NCBI RefSeq assembly: GCF_000424145.1
Contig: NZ_AUJI01000019.1
Span: 1-64,000, forward strand
Direction of reading: 5' to 3'
DNA length: 64,000 nucleotides
Source: Butyrivibrio sp. AC2005
Lineage (GTDB): Bacteria > Bacillota > Clostridia > Lachnospirales > Lachnospiraceae
Numbering within the stretch: the first letter of the stretch is position 1; every line of letters begins with the position of its first letter. Under the pieces are notes generated by a model. It was not told where the DNA came from and did no database searches. It saw nothing but the letters and a program-made list of their open reading frames with translations. The translations under genes were made by a program, and so were the position numbers. Shown here in pieces: positions 16,950 through 26,953 of this stretch.

Positions 16950-17096
16950 TTGATAAAGGATATTGATCGTAAAAAATCATATTACTTGGGGCGGGTAGAA
17001 GATATGACAGATTATGTGAAATAATGAATGATTTTGACATAAGAAATGTTACAATCTAGGATTCTGATGCTAAGAAAATGGGGTGGAATAGATCAT
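16950..17096 (+). pseudogene. frameshifted remnant of the Rossmann module
   Basis: From TTG 16950 the frame reads LIKDIDRKK, then a run of six A residues (16971-16976) breaks it. Shifting frame by one base gives KIILLGAGRRYDRLCEIMN, continuing to DSDAKKMGW. This is the same YGAG...D-x-D-x-K-x-x-G pattern as in the neighbouring proteins. One missing A in the homopolymer explains the shift, and a second defect (TAG at about 17056) follows. It is a dead copy of the module, ending where the next gene begins, and that gene carries an intact related module. Confidence 0.6.
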
Positions 17097-18555
17097 GAAT
17101 TGTGACACAGGACGGAATAAGAAGTTTTTAGATGTAGTTATTTATGGTGCTGGAAAACGAGCTCATAGTAGGATAGATTTATTAAATTGCCTTGGAGTAA
17201 GAATAAGAGGAATTGTTGATTCAGATGTCCAAAAGGCAGGGATGGAAATTGGACATTATACAGTGGGATTACCGTCTGCCCTTTATTCTATATATGATGA
17301 TTGTAAGATTTGTATTGAAATTGTGGACGAAGAGGCTAAAGAAACAGTAAGAAATAATTTAACAAATTTGTTAGAAGCATATGATGAAATATCTGATATT
17401 GAGTTGATAATAGAAGCTTTTTCTAATTCTAATATATGTAATGGCATTGTTGGAGATTATTCAAAAAATAATTATAGGTCAATAATATGGGCGAGTGAAG
17501 CGGGACTAGGATTAGGTGGAGTGGAAGAGTATGTAAAAAATGTTAGCATTGCAATGATAAATGCAGGGATAGAACATATACGTATTTTGACAAATTGCAA
17601 TAAGTATATTGTTCCAGAATCCATAACTAGGATAAGATTGTCAGCTGAATATGATGTAAATAAAAAAAATGGATTTGTTGATGGTATTTATCCATATTTT
17701 ATAAAAATTATTCAAAATTTGCCATGTGTCATAATAACGAGTGGGATAGATAGTATTTTCTGTGCAGCAGCAATAGCAAAGAATTTGTTTCCACAAGATG
17801 TAAAAATAATATCGATGATTCATTTGGGAACAGTAAATATTTGCAAGTTACAAAGTAATGTATCAGATTATGTTGATGAATATGTAGCTGTAAGCAAATG
17901 GATTGATAATCAAATGAGAAAGAATGGGCATACTAACATATCGGTTGTTACATGCCCATATATTTGTTTACCCCAAATTGAGAGAGAATATACAGAAGAT
18001 GAGAGATTGCCTATAAGAATTGGATATGCAGGAAGACTTGATGGGTATGCTAAGAGTCAAAAAAGAATGGATTTATTGATCCTTTTGTTTAAGGAATTAA
18101 GGAGAAGAAAAATTTTTTTTATAGCCGAAATTGCAGGGGACGGACCTGCACGTATACAGATGGAGAAGGAAATTAGTCATAATGATGAAATTGATAATAT
18201 TCATTTTCTTGGAGTATTAGACCGTTCAGATATTCCTGCGTTTTGGGCTAAACAGGATATAGCAGTTAATGTGTCGGATTGTGAAGGTCATAGTATTTCA
18301 CAAATGGAAGCTATGGCAAATGGGGCTGTTCCTGTGATGACACGTACATCTGGAACAGAGGATGATATTATTGATGGAAAAAATGGTTTTTTGGTAGAAA
18401 TAGGAGATTATCTAGCTATGGCAGACAAGATTGAGTATCTGTTTAATAATAGATTGCTGCTAAGTGTTATGGGGACTCTTGCGCATGAGGCAGTATATTC
18501 TAAAAGTTTAATGAGTGATCATCTAAATTTTTGGAAAAATCTGTTGCAAGTATAG
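17095..18555 (+). CDS. N-terminal Rossmann module fused to a GT4 glycosyltransferase
   Basis: A 486-residue protein. Residues about 13-105 are the module (VVIYGAGKRAHSRI, then GIVDSDVQKAGMEI). Residues about 125-485 are a GT-B glycosyltransferase of family 4: LGLGGVEEYV near the start, RIGYAGRLDG, and the E-x7-E signature in CEGHSISQMEAM. It would transfer sugar from an NDP-sugar in the cytoplasm. Start ATG 17095 follows a GGGGTGG stretch and overlaps the end of the decayed module copy. Among the GT4s here it differs from 18646 in having the module at the N-terminus. Confidence 0.8.
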   Translation: MNCDTGRNKKFLDVVIYGAGKRAHSRIDLLNCLGVRIRGIVDSDVQKAGMEIGHYTVGLPSALYSIYDDCKICIEIVDEEAKETVRNNLTNLLEAYDEISDIELIIEAFSNSNICNGIVGDYSKNNYRSIIWASEAGLGLGGVEEYVKNVSIAMINAGIEHIRILTNCNKYIVPESITRIRLSAEYDVNKKNGFVDGIYPYFIKIIQNLPCVIITSGIDSIFCAAAIAKNLFPQDVKIISMIHLGTVNICKLQSNVSDYVDEYVAVSKWIDNQMRKNGHTNISVVTCPYICLPQIEREYTEDERLPIRIGYAGRLDGYAKSQKRMDLLILLFKELRRRKIFFIAEIAGDGPARIQMEKEISHNDEIDNIHFLGVLDRSDIPAFWAKQDIAVNVSDCEGHSISQMEAMANGAVPVMTRTSGTEDDIIDGKNGFLVEIGDYLAMADKIEYLFNNRLLLSVMGTLAHEAVYSKSLMSDHLNFWKNLLQV

Positions 18556-18645
18556 AGAGGAATGGTAATGGAGAACTATATTATTGGGATTAGATAATGA
18601 TGATGGTATGGATGATAGGAGTTTCTATTTATAGAGGATTTTAAT

Positions 18646-20301
18646 ATGGGAATCAGTAGACAGCATATTATAAATACATTTTCGGATGACTTTGGAGATG
18701 AGAATATCGCTTGTGAATTGTTGGAAGAGACAGATCCTATTCCTCCACATGAGATTAGAAGCATAGCTATTCAGTATTTCTTTTCAGGAGTGGGAGGAAC
18801 AGAGAGAGTAATAGCAGAACTAGCAAAAATGTTATTGAATCATGGCTACGACGTTTGCTTGATATTTGATGATACAGAAAATTCATTTTTCTATGACTTT
18901 CACGGAGATTATGAAGTTTATTATATTCCGAATGAAGAGGATGCATTTAAAACAAACAATTATGAAGAAAGAGCGAATGCACTAGAATCAATCATTAAAG
19001 ATAATAGTATTGATTTAATAATTAATAATTCATATTATTCACGCATTTTACCATATGATTTACTTATATATAAACTTTGTTCTACTTATTCTGTGATAAT
19101 ACAACATGGACTTATTTCTCAATCTATGACCAAACTGTTAGATAGCATCTATTTACAATGGAAAGTTTTTCCATTTTTTGATGGTGTGGTCACACTGAAC
19201 AAAATGGAGAACGAAGTTTGGAAGTGTTTTTGTAAAAATGTTGCACATATTCCAGATCCAGTCAGTTATGTTGATGAATTAAATAAAATAGTTATAGATA
19301 AGAAATGGAATCAGATTATTTGGGTTGGGAGATTGGATAATACACAAAAGCAAGTAATGGAATTGATTCCTATAATGAAATATGTATGTGAGAGAATTCC
19401 TGAAGCATATGTAGTGATATATGGTCCTGAGGAAGAATTTGGGTTGCTTGAAAGAATGATGCTAGAGATAAAGAGGAATCATTTGGAGAATAATATTATA
19501 TACGGTGGTGTTTTAGGTAATGAAATACATAACGTATATGAAACTTCTTCAGTACAATTAGTAACGTCAGCATATGAATCATTTGGTATGGCTATATATG
19601 AGGGAAAGTGGCATAGTCTTCCACTAGTAACATATGATATGCCATACTTGGATTTGCTTCAAACAGGAGGATATATAGCTGTTCGTCAGGGAGACAAGAA
19701 AGCTGCGGCAAATGCATTAGTGAAAATAATGTTAGATGAAGCATTAAAGGAAAAGCTATCTAAAGAAGCACGAGAAAGTGCTGAAATGTATTCTGGAATT
19801 GATATATTCCAAAAGTGGAGTGATTTTTTTTCAATTTTGAAAAGTAATACCAACGTTGAGAGACATTATAATAATGAAAAGGATATGCTGAAAACACTAC
19901 TTGAAACTATTTTTTTTCATTATCATATTGGGGTAGGCAAGAAGAATGTTTTGGCTTCTAAAGTTGTTGAATTGGATAGAAATTTAAAAATACATAAATG
20001 TTTATTACATGAATTAAAAAATATAGGTAGGGAGTATATCATATATCCTTATGGGAAAATTGGGAAAATGACAAAAACTATCTTGAATAATGATTTTGGA
20101 GTATTAGAGGAGGCTGTGTTAGATAATAATTCTAACGAAAAAAGCGTCAAAACTACTGATTATTTGAATGAATTGGATGTAGGCAATATATATATTTTGT
20201 TTGCATGCGGAAATGACACCATACGTGAAGAATTATTTATGGAGATTACAAAATATATCGCAGCTGAGAAGGTTATTGATGTTTTGCTTAATAATAGTTG
20301 A
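18646..20301 (+). CDS. GT4 glycosyltransferase with C-terminal Rossmann-like module
   Basis: A 551-residue protein. The GT-B part shows FSGVGGTERVI (the glycine-rich acceptor-side loop), WVGRLDNTQKQ and, in SAYESFGMAIYEGK, the E-x7-E type donor-site signature. The C-terminal ~88 residues hold a divergent module (YIIYPYGKIGKMTKT, then AVLDNNSNEK). Donor is unknown. The 90-base gap upstream contains only short broken reading frames, and GAGGATTTT precedes the ATG at 18646. Confidence 0.75.
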   Translation: MGISRQHIINTFSDDFGDENIACELLEETDPIPPHEIRSIAIQYFFSGVGGTERVIAELAKMLLNHGYDVCLIFDDTENSFFYDFHGDYEVYYIPNEEDAFKTNNYEERANALESIIKDNSIDLIINNSYYSRILPYDLLIYKLCSTYSVIIQHGLISQSMTKLLDSIYLQWKVFPFFDGVVTLNKMENEVWKCFCKNVAHIPDPVSYVDELNKIVIDKKWNQIIWVGRLDNTQKQVMELIPIMKYVCERIPEAYVVIYGPEEEFGLLERMMLEIKRNHLENNIIYGGVLGNEIHNVYETSSVQLVTSAYESFGMAIYEGKWHSLPLVTYDMPYLDLLQTGGYIAVRQGDKKAAANALVKIMLDEALKEKLSKEARESAEMYSGIDIFQKWSDFFSILKSNTNVERHYNNEKDMLKTLLETIFFHYHIGVGKKNVLASKVVELDRNLKIHKCLLHELKNIGREYIIYPYGKIGKMTKTILNNDFGVLEEAVLDNNSNEKSVKTTDYLNELDVGNIYILFACGNDTIREELFMEITKYIAAEKVIDVLLNNS

Positions 20302-20339
20302 GGTTAAGTTGATATGAAGAGTGATTTTGAGATGAGTCT

Positions 20340-21650
20340 ATGAAAAACGAGAAACTAGTGTCAATCATAACTCCATGCTATAATTCTATGCAATTTATAT
20401 CGCAGTATATTGAAAGTGTTAAAGCTCAAGCATACCCATGGTTTGAGCTTATTTTAGTAGACGATGGTTCTACAGACGACACATATAGCATTGCATATAA
20501 TTATTCAAAAGACGATGAGCGAATAAATGTATATCATAATACTGGAAAGTATGCTGGGACAGCAAGAAATTATGGACTCAGTCTATCCAAAGGAGAATAT
20601 GTATTATTTCTTGATAGTGATGATTGGATTGCTCCCGATATGCTTGAAAAAATGGTATCTAAAGCTGAGGAAAGCAATTCAGATATAGTTTTATGTAATG
20701 CAGCTTATTATGATAACGATTCTGGTATCTTATACTATCCCGGCTTTGTATTACGTACGGAATTAATTAAATGTTTTAGTACATTCAATGCATATGATGT
20801 ACCTGATCATATTTTTGAGATAACCACGCCTGCCCCATGGAATAAATTGTTTAGGAAAGACTTTATAGTTAAAAATGGGATTGAGTTTCAATCATTACAT
20901 AGGTGTAATGATGAATATTTTTCAAATATGTCTTTAGTTCTTGCAGAAACTATTTCATGGATACCAGAGGCGTATGTTTTCTATAGAACTAATAATACAA
21001 ATAGCTTGCAAGGATATTCAAATAGCGTAGATTCAAAAGATTTCTTTTATGCATTGTTGGAAATAAAAAATCAGCTATTAAAGAGAAATTTATTAAAAGA
21101 GTTTGGAAATAGCTTTAATAAAAAAGTACTACTCACCGCATTAGGAGCGCTTAATAGACAAGCTGATTATAGTGATTTTAGTATGCTTTATAAGTTTATA
21201 CATGATGAAGTACTCTCTAGTTTTGAACTGAAGGGCTATAAAGACAGTGATTATATATGTAGTCTTATTTTGTCTGTAACAGATCCAGGCGAATTTTGCT
21301 TTTACAGTTCAAAAAATAGGCTGGACTACAATAGATATGGATATCCGTTTCGATATCTAGATTCAACAGACAAAAGAATAGTTATTTATGGAGCTGGTAA
21401 GGTGGGTAAAAGAGTATATACATCATTACGAAGCAACGGTTTAGTGCAAATTGTTGGATGGTTTGATGAGAACTATGAGGAGTGCATAAAAGATGGACTA
21501 GGAGTTAGTTCACCGGATGAAATAGGGAATGTGGATTTTGATAAGTTAATAATTGCAATTAAAAATTGTAATGTTAGTGAAAAAGTTAGAAAGATGATTA
21601 TTAGTAAAGGTATTCCTGAGCATAAAATAATATGTTTTATTGACAACTAA
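20340..21650 (+). CDS. glycosyltransferase family 2 with C-terminal Rossmann module
   Basis: A 436-residue GT2. The core has IITPCYNSMQFI, VDDGSTDDT, ARNYGLSLSKGEY and LDSDDWI (DxD-type metal site). Residues about 346-436 form the module: RIVIYGAGKVGKRVY, then GWFDENYEECI and DKLIIAIKN, closely resembling the modules in the 13241 and 25587 proteins. It is cytoplasmic by sequence, without membrane helices. It lies just upstream of the UDP-galactopyranose mutase gene, so galactofuranose transfer is one possibility, not established. Confidence 0.85.
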   Translation: MKNEKLVSIITPCYNSMQFISQYIESVKAQAYPWFELILVDDGSTDDTYSIAYNYSKDDERINVYHNTGKYAGTARNYGLSLSKGEYVLFLDSDDWIAPDMLEKMVSKAEESNSDIVLCNAAYYDNDSGILYYPGFVLRTELIKCFSTFNAYDVPDHIFEITTPAPWNKLFRKDFIVKNGIEFQSLHRCNDEYFSNMSLVLAETISWIPEAYVFYRTNNTNSLQGYSNSVDSKDFFYALLEIKNQLLKRNLLKEFGNSFNKKVLLTALGALNRQADYSDFSMLYKFIHDEVLSSFELKGYKDSDYICSLILSVTDPGEFCFYSSKNRLDYNRYGYPFRYLDSTDKRIVIYGAGKVGKRVYTSLRSNGLVQIVGWFDENYEECIKDGLGVSSPDEIGNVDFDKLIIAIKNCNVSEKVRKMIISKGIPEHKIICFIDN

Positions 21651-21686
21651 AGCACAGCAAAGTGAATAAGAAGAGGATTCTGTAAT

Positions 21687-22787
21687 ATGTATGATTATTT
21701 ATTAGTTGGATCGGGATTATTTAATGCAGTAGTTGCAAATGAATTAAATAAAACAGGAGCAAAGTGTCTAGTTGTTGAAAGGCGAAATCATATTGGTGGT
21801 AATTGTTACACCTATAATCAGGAGGGAATAATTGTTCATGCATATGGGGCACATATTTTTCGTACTTCTGACAAAAGAATTTGGGATTATCTATGTAGAT
21901 TTGCCGAATTTAATCATTTTATTAATTCTCCTATAGCTAGATATAATGAAGAGATATTTAATCTTCCGTTCAATATGAATACTTTTTCAAGAATGTGGGG
22001 AGTTTTTTCTCCAGAAGAAGCAAAAAAAATAATAAGCAATCAAGGAAAAGAAATAGATTATGAACCCAGTAATTTAGAGGAACATGCAATAAAAATGGTT
22101 GGAAGAGATATTTATGAAAAGTTAATAAAAGGGTATACAGAGAAACAATGGGGAAAAAAATGTAGTGAACTTCCAATCTCGATAATGCGTAGAATTCCAC
22201 TTAGATTTACTTATGACAATAATTATTATAATGACTATTATCAAGGAATTCCTATTGGTGGATATACACCAATTATAGAAAAAATGTTTAAAGGTAGTAA
22301 GATTGTTTTTCGACGGGACTACTGCAAAGAAAAGACATATTGGAATGCAAAGGCAAATAAGATTATATATACAGGAGCAATAGATGAGTTTTATGATTAT
22401 AAACTTGGTAGATTAGATTACCGTAGTCTTCGTTTTGAAACAGAGCGCATAAATATAGATAACTATCAAGGGGTTGCTGTTGTAAATTATACATCTAGAG
22501 ATATTCCGTATACTAGGATAATAGAGCATAAACATTTTGAATATGGAAAACAAACACACACAATTATTACTAGAGAATATCCGGAACTCTTTGGAGATGG
22601 TATGGAGCCGTTTTATCCCATCAACGATGAAAAAAATACGATACTATATAGAAAATATGTAGAATTATCAAAATCTGAACCAAAAGTAATTTTGGGAGGG
22701 AGATTAGGAACATATCAATATACAGATATGCAGGATACAATAAAAATGGCATTGGATTTATCTGAAAAGGAGATAAGGAATAACTGA
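21687..22787 (+). CDS. glf: UDP-galactopyranose mutase
   Basis: A 366-residue FAD-dependent mutase that interconverts UDP-galactopyranose and UDP-galactofuranose. An N-terminal dinucleotide-binding motif (LLVGSGLFNAVV) is followed by ERRNHIGGNCYTY. HAYGAHIFRTS, FNLPFN and YTEKQWGK are family hallmarks. The C-terminal GRLGTYQYTDM contains the conserved Arg and Tyr near the flavin. Length matches the bacterial family. It implies that the glycan contains galactofuranose and that one or more of the neighbouring glycosyltransferases use UDP-Galf. It ends 2 bases before the next GT2 start. Confidence 0.93.
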   Translation: MYDYLLVGSGLFNAVVANELNKTGAKCLVVERRNHIGGNCYTYNQEGIIVHAYGAHIFRTSDKRIWDYLCRFAEFNHFINSPIARYNEEIFNLPFNMNTFSRMWGVFSPEEAKKIISNQGKEIDYEPSNLEEHAIKMVGRDIYEKLIKGYTEKQWGKKCSELPISIMRRIPLRFTYDNNYYNDYYQGIPIGGYTPIIEKMFKGSKIVFRRDYCKEKTYWNAKANKIIYTGAIDEFYDYKLGRLDYRSLRFETERINIDNYQGVAVVNYTSRDIPYTRIIEHKHFEYGKQTHTIITREYPELFGDGMEPFYPINDEKNTILYRKYVELSKSEPKVILGGRLGTYQYTDMQDTIKMALDLSEKEIRNN

Positions 22788-22789
22788 AT

Positions 22790-24190
22790 ATGGCTGAAAC
22801 GTTAGAAAAAAAAGAACTATTTGGAATAAAAGTTTCTGTTGTTATGCCATCATATAACGTCTGTCAATATATTGATGAATGCATGAAAAGTGTGCTAGAA
22901 CAGACTCTATATGATATAGAAATAATATGTGTTGATGCTGAATCTACTGATGGAACACTTGATATTTTGAAAAAATATTCAGAATCAGATAAGAGAGTTA
23001 CAGTTATTACTACGAACGTTAAGAGTTATGGATATCAAATGAATCTAGGAATAAGTATGGCTTCCGGAGATTATATCGCTCTTATTGATACAGATGATTA
23101 TATTGAGCCTAATATGTTGGAAATACTTTATGATGAAGCTCGAAATTGTGATGTTGATTATGTTAAAGGTGGAGTTAGAAATATCTATGAATCAATGGAA
23201 AGTGGTGGTGTTTATTGCAATATAGATTGGCCATATGGCGATTTCTATCGTGGATTAGCAATAGAAAAGATAATGGTTTCTCCACGCAATGTGCCATATA
23301 TTATTTTTCAAGATACATATTTATGTAATGGAATATACAAATCATCTTTTCTTAAAGAAAAATTATATAATGAGTCACAAGGTGCAGCAATGCAAGATTT
23401 GGGGATGTTATTTAAAACGATAAGTAGCGCTAATAAATCCATTTATATAAGAAAAGTTGTGTATAATTATCGTAGAACTAATCCATATTCATCTGGATAT
23501 AATAGAAAAGGTGTAAACTTTATAGTTTCCGAATATGAAAATATCAAAGAATACTTGGAATTGCAATCAAATGAATTACAATCGACTTTTTATCATAAAA
23601 TGATTCAAATGACTAATACAATGTTCAATAAAATGGGGGCAATTGAAGAATATTGGAATGAATCAAAAGAAGGAATAGAACTAATTCGAAGAGTATTAAA
23701 AGAAAAAGAACAACTGTTTATTAACGAATTAAATAGTAATGAACTAGTAAGATACAATTACTTAATGACAAATGATTATATGTTATTAGCTCATTATATA
23801 AAAATAAATAGGACAAGATATGATTTGTTCACAAAAATATATAGAATGTGTCAAGGGAAAAAAGTATGCGTTTTTGGGGCAGGCAAATATGGAAAATATA
23901 TAAATTTCATATTACGAGGATATATGCATGTTATTGATATATGTTTTTGTGATAATAATGAAGAATTGGTCGGGAAAACCATTGATGGAAGTGAAGTGTA
24001 TCATTTAGATGATGTTTTACAAAATAAGGATACTTATGCATTTGTAATTGCAAATAAAAAGTATGGTTTAGAAATGATGATGCAGCTTCTAATAGGAGGG
24101 ATTGAGAGTGAGCAAATAGTTATATATGATGCTGCTCCCAATCCTGTTTTTGATGTTCTGATATTGAGTAGGACATTTGATAATTGTTGA
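22790..24190 (+). CDS. glycosyltransferase family 2, VDAxSTDGT subfamily, with C-terminal Rossmann module
   Basis: A 466-residue GT2. The core shows VVMPSYNVCQYIDEC, CVDAESTDGT, SYGYQMNLGI and TDDYIEPNM. These motifs recur nearly unchanged in the 24209, 29001 and 30006 proteins, so the four are recent paralogues. Residues about 358-466 are the module (KVCVFGAGKYGKYI, then CFCDNNEELVG, AFVIANKK). It starts 2 bases after glf, suggesting co-translation. Sugar specificity is unknown. Confidence 0.85.
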   Translation: MAETLEKKELFGIKVSVVMPSYNVCQYIDECMKSVLEQTLYDIEIICVDAESTDGTLDILKKYSESDKRVTVITTNVKSYGYQMNLGISMASGDYIALIDTDDYIEPNMLEILYDEARNCDVDYVKGGVRNIYESMESGGVYCNIDWPYGDFYRGLAIEKIMVSPRNVPYIIFQDTYLCNGIYKSSFLKEKLYNESQGAAMQDLGMLFKTISSANKSIYIRKVVYNYRRTNPYSSGYNRKGVNFIVSEYENIKEYLELQSNELQSTFYHKMIQMTNTMFNKMGAIEEYWNESKEGIELIRRVLKEKEQLFINELNSNELVRYNYLMTNDYMLLAHYIKINRTRYDLFTKIYRMCQGKKVCVFGAGKYGKYINFILRGYMHVIDICFCDNNEELVGKTIDGSEVYHLDDVLQNKDTYAFVIANKKYGLEMMMQLLIGGIESEQIVIYDAAPNPVFDVLILSRTFDNC

Positions 24191-24208
24191 TCAAGAAAAG
24201 AGGATCGT

Positions 24209-25573
24209 ATGAGTAAAATATTAGATAGACCGTTGATAACAGTAATTATGCCTTCATATAATGTTTCGAATTATATAGAGGAATGCTTATTAAGTGTAAT
24301 TGGGCAAACTTTACATGAAATTGAGATTTTGTGTATTGATGCGGGATCTACAGATGGAACGAGAGAGATAATTAAAAAGTATGAAAAGATTGATAATAGA
24401 ATAAAACTAATTGATTCAGAAAAAAAAAGTGTTGGATATCAAGAAAACATAGGTATTGCTTCTGCAAAGGGAGAATATATAGGATTTGTTGAAACAGATG
24501 ATTATATTTGCGAAGATATGTATGAAAAACTATATAAACATGCAAAAGCTCTTGATGTAGAGTTTGTTAAGTGCGATTATTTTGAATTTGTTACAACAGA
24601 TTATGGTAAGTGTTGTTTTGGGCATCGTATTAGTAAATCAATAGGAGCTGGAGAGATTATAAATCCAAGTGTATCACCAGAAAAAAGGGTAGTCGATTCT
24701 ACTATGTGGAACGGAATTTATAATACTGCATTTCTTCGGCGTAAGAACATCAAATTAAATGAAACGCCAGGAGCTGCGTATCAAGACATAGGCTTTGTAT
24801 TACAAGTTTATTTAAATTCAGAAAGAGCGTCATATATTAATGAAAGCCTATATTTTTATAGAAAGGATAGCGAAAATGCGAGTGTAATCAATCCTCATGG
24901 ATTATTGATGATCTATAGAGAACTCCAGTATTGTAAGGAGTATTTAAAAAATTATGTAAGTGAAGACTCATGGTGGTGGATAGTATATTATGAAAGACTT
25001 TTAGGGGGGAGTGTTTCAAGTCGAATAATAAGATATTTAGATAATGATGATGGTAAATGTGATGAACTCTATTCAACGCTTGAATTAGTACGGGATGAGT
25101 ATATAGAGGGTATTGAAAGAGGGTTTATTTCAGCAACTTATACCTCGTTGAACAACGTATTTATTGCTAATTTATTAAAAGATAGTATAGAGATATATTT
25201 GAGATATTACGATAGAATACGAATAGGTAAAAAGAACTATATTAAAGATTTGGTGGAGAAAGTCATAAATAGCGAGAATACTATTATATTTGGGGCTGGA
25301 AATTGGGGCAAATTATTATATCTATTATTAAAAAAGAACGATGCTGATTCAAAGGTGACAATGTATCTTGATAATGACGAAAAAAAATGGGGGAGGGAAC
25401 TTTTTGATAAACCCATTTATTCACTAGAAAGCAAAAAAAATGAATCGAGAAAATCACTCATTATTATAGCAAATGGCCCAAGTAGATTTTGCATTTATCG
25501 ACAACTTATTAGTGAAGGAGTATCAGAAAAGAGTATTATCTTATTTCAACCTACTGGATTGGAAATAAGATAG
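24209..25573 (+). CDS. glycosyltransferase family 2, VDAxSTDGT subfamily, with C-terminal Rossmann module
   Basis: A 454-residue GT2 with VIMPSYNVSNYIEEC, CIDAGSTDGT, SVGYQENIGI and ETDDYIC, and the subfamily segment NETPGAAYQDIG. The module occupies about residues 357-454 (TIIFGAGNWGKLLY, then MYLDNDEKKWGREL, LIIIANGPS). The KKWG form of the nucleotide-loop segment matches the modules of the TylF and LicD fusions. It is preceded by AAAGAGGA. It probably adds a glycan residue; it lies in a tandem array of paralogues. Confidence 0.85.
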   Translation: MSKILDRPLITVIMPSYNVSNYIEECLLSVIGQTLHEIEILCIDAGSTDGTREIIKKYEKIDNRIKLIDSEKKSVGYQENIGIASAKGEYIGFVETDDYICEDMYEKLYKHAKALDVEFVKCDYFEFVTTDYGKCCFGHRISKSIGAGEIINPSVSPEKRVVDSTMWNGIYNTAFLRRKNIKLNETPGAAYQDIGFVLQVYLNSERASYINESLYFYRKDSENASVINPHGLLMIYRELQYCKEYLKNYVSEDSWWWIVYYERLLGGSVSSRIIRYLDNDDGKCDELYSTLELVRDEYIEGIERGFISATYTSLNNVFIANLLKDSIEIYLRYYDRIRIGKKNYIKDLVEKVINSENTIIFGAGNWGKLLYLLLKKNDADSKVTMYLDNDEKKWGRELFDKPIYSLESKKNESRKSLIIIANGPSRFCIYRQLISEGVSEKSIILFQPTGLEIR

Positions 25574-25586
25574 TAGCGAGGTTAAT

Positions 25587-26921
25587 ATGAATAATTATCC
25601 CAAAGTAAGTATTGTTATGCCTGTATATAATGCTGAGCGTTATATAGCAAGTACGATAGAAAATTTGCTTGCGCAATCGCTGAAAGAAATAGAAATAATA
25701 TGTGTGAATGATGGTTCAACAGATTCGACGTGTGATATTTTGAAGAAGTATGCAGATTTAGGTAAAATTATGCTTATGTCTCAGTTACATTCAAATGCCG
25801 GAGAAGCACGAAATTTAGGACTTGCATATGCAAAGGGGGAATATGTGTCTTTTTTGGATGCGGATGATTATTTCGAAAATGAAATGCTATTATTGGCATA
25901 TAATGAAGCGATTATGACGGATGCTGACGTTGTGATATTTAGGAGTGACCAATATGACGAAAAAAAAGGTGATATTCGTTCTGCAACATGGACGATAGAT
26001 GCTAGAAATATACCTATTAGAAAAGTTTTTAATGGATCAACAGTTAAGGATCTTTTTTTGAGTTTTGCTGATTGGCCATGGGATAAATTGTTTAAGCGTA
26101 CGACTATTGAGAAATTGAATTTGTCTTTTCAAAGCCAACCATGTGTAAACGATTCGTACTTTGTTAAAAGTTTTTTGGCTGGGGCAGAAAGAATAATTTG
26201 TTTAGATGATGTTTTAGTACATAAAAGGGTAAATAATAAAAATTCAATTACCCATAGATACATTGATGTGGGTGGATGGAAATACTCATTTAATGCTATG
26301 TATGGACTAAGACAGAGTCTTTATGCATGGAATAAATTTGAAGTTTTTGAGCAAGACTATATTAGATTTGTTATGCATTTTATAGTATGGAATGTTAAAC
26401 GCTTTATGGAGTCTGATTTTTATGAGGAAATGTTTAATGCTGTAAAAGGTGAATGGCTGAATAAACTGGGAATTAGTCAAAACACAATAAAAACATGTGA
26501 TTTAAATGATGATGTTAGAGAGATTTGCGAAATTATAAGATATGATTCGAAAATGTATAAATTTATGAAATTGATACAAGCATCTGGAAATAAGGATGAA
26601 TATGTGTTCCCATTTGAATTGATAGAAAAGGGTGCAAATATAGTGTTATATGGAGCGGGCAAGGTTGGCAGAAGTTTTTATAGACAGATTACTTATACTA
26701 GATATGTATCAATGGTTGCGTGGGTGGATGAGAATTATTCTAAATATGGGGGAATTGTAGAATCACCCCAAAGTTTAGATAAATTAGAATTTGATTATAT
26801 TGTTATAGCGTTAAGTAGTAGAGATACGGCTGAATTTGTTAAGGATAAAATAGAGAAAAGATTAGGCAAAAAAAATAAAATAGTTTGGAGACAACCGCGA
26901 GTGGTTTTTACATGTTTATAG
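25587..26921 (+). CDS. glycosyltransferase family 2 with C-terminal Rossmann module
   Basis: A 444-residue GT2 with IVMPVYNAERYI, CVNDGSTDST, NAGEARNLGL and LDADDYF, which is the more usual DDGSTD-type core rather than the VDAxS subfamily around it. Residues about 351-444 form the module (NIVLYGAGKVGRSFY, then AWVDENYSKYGG, DYIVIALSS). The module is close to that of the 13241 protein (both have YYRQI or FYRQI after the glycine loop), indicating that the two genes are paralogous as wholes. Confidence 0.85.
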   Translation: MNNYPKVSIVMPVYNAERYIASTIENLLAQSLKEIEIICVNDGSTDSTCDILKKYADLGKIMLMSQLHSNAGEARNLGLAYAKGEYVSFLDADDYFENEMLLLAYNEAIMTDADVVIFRSDQYDEKKGDIRSATWTIDARNIPIRKVFNGSTVKDLFLSFADWPWDKLFKRTTIEKLNLSFQSQPCVNDSYFVKSFLAGAERIICLDDVLVHKRVNNKNSITHRYIDVGGWKYSFNAMYGLRQSLYAWNKFEVFEQDYIRFVMHFIVWNVKRFMESDFYEEMFNAVKGEWLNKLGISQNTIKTCDLNDDVREICEIIRYDSKMYKFMKLIQASGNKDEYVFPFELIEKGANIVLYGAGKVGRSFYRQITYTRYVSMVAWVDENYSKYGGIVESPQSLDKLEFDYIVIALSSRDTAEFVKDKIEKRLGKKNKIVWRQPRVVFTCL

Positions 26922-26953
26922 AAGTTTAAAGAGGGCGATGAAAGGAGCGGTAT

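Noticed and set aside
18556-18645. Possible gene remnant between two GT4 genes
   Set aside because: Short readings such as MENYIIGI and NDDGMDDRSFYL are suggestive but too short to separate from chance.
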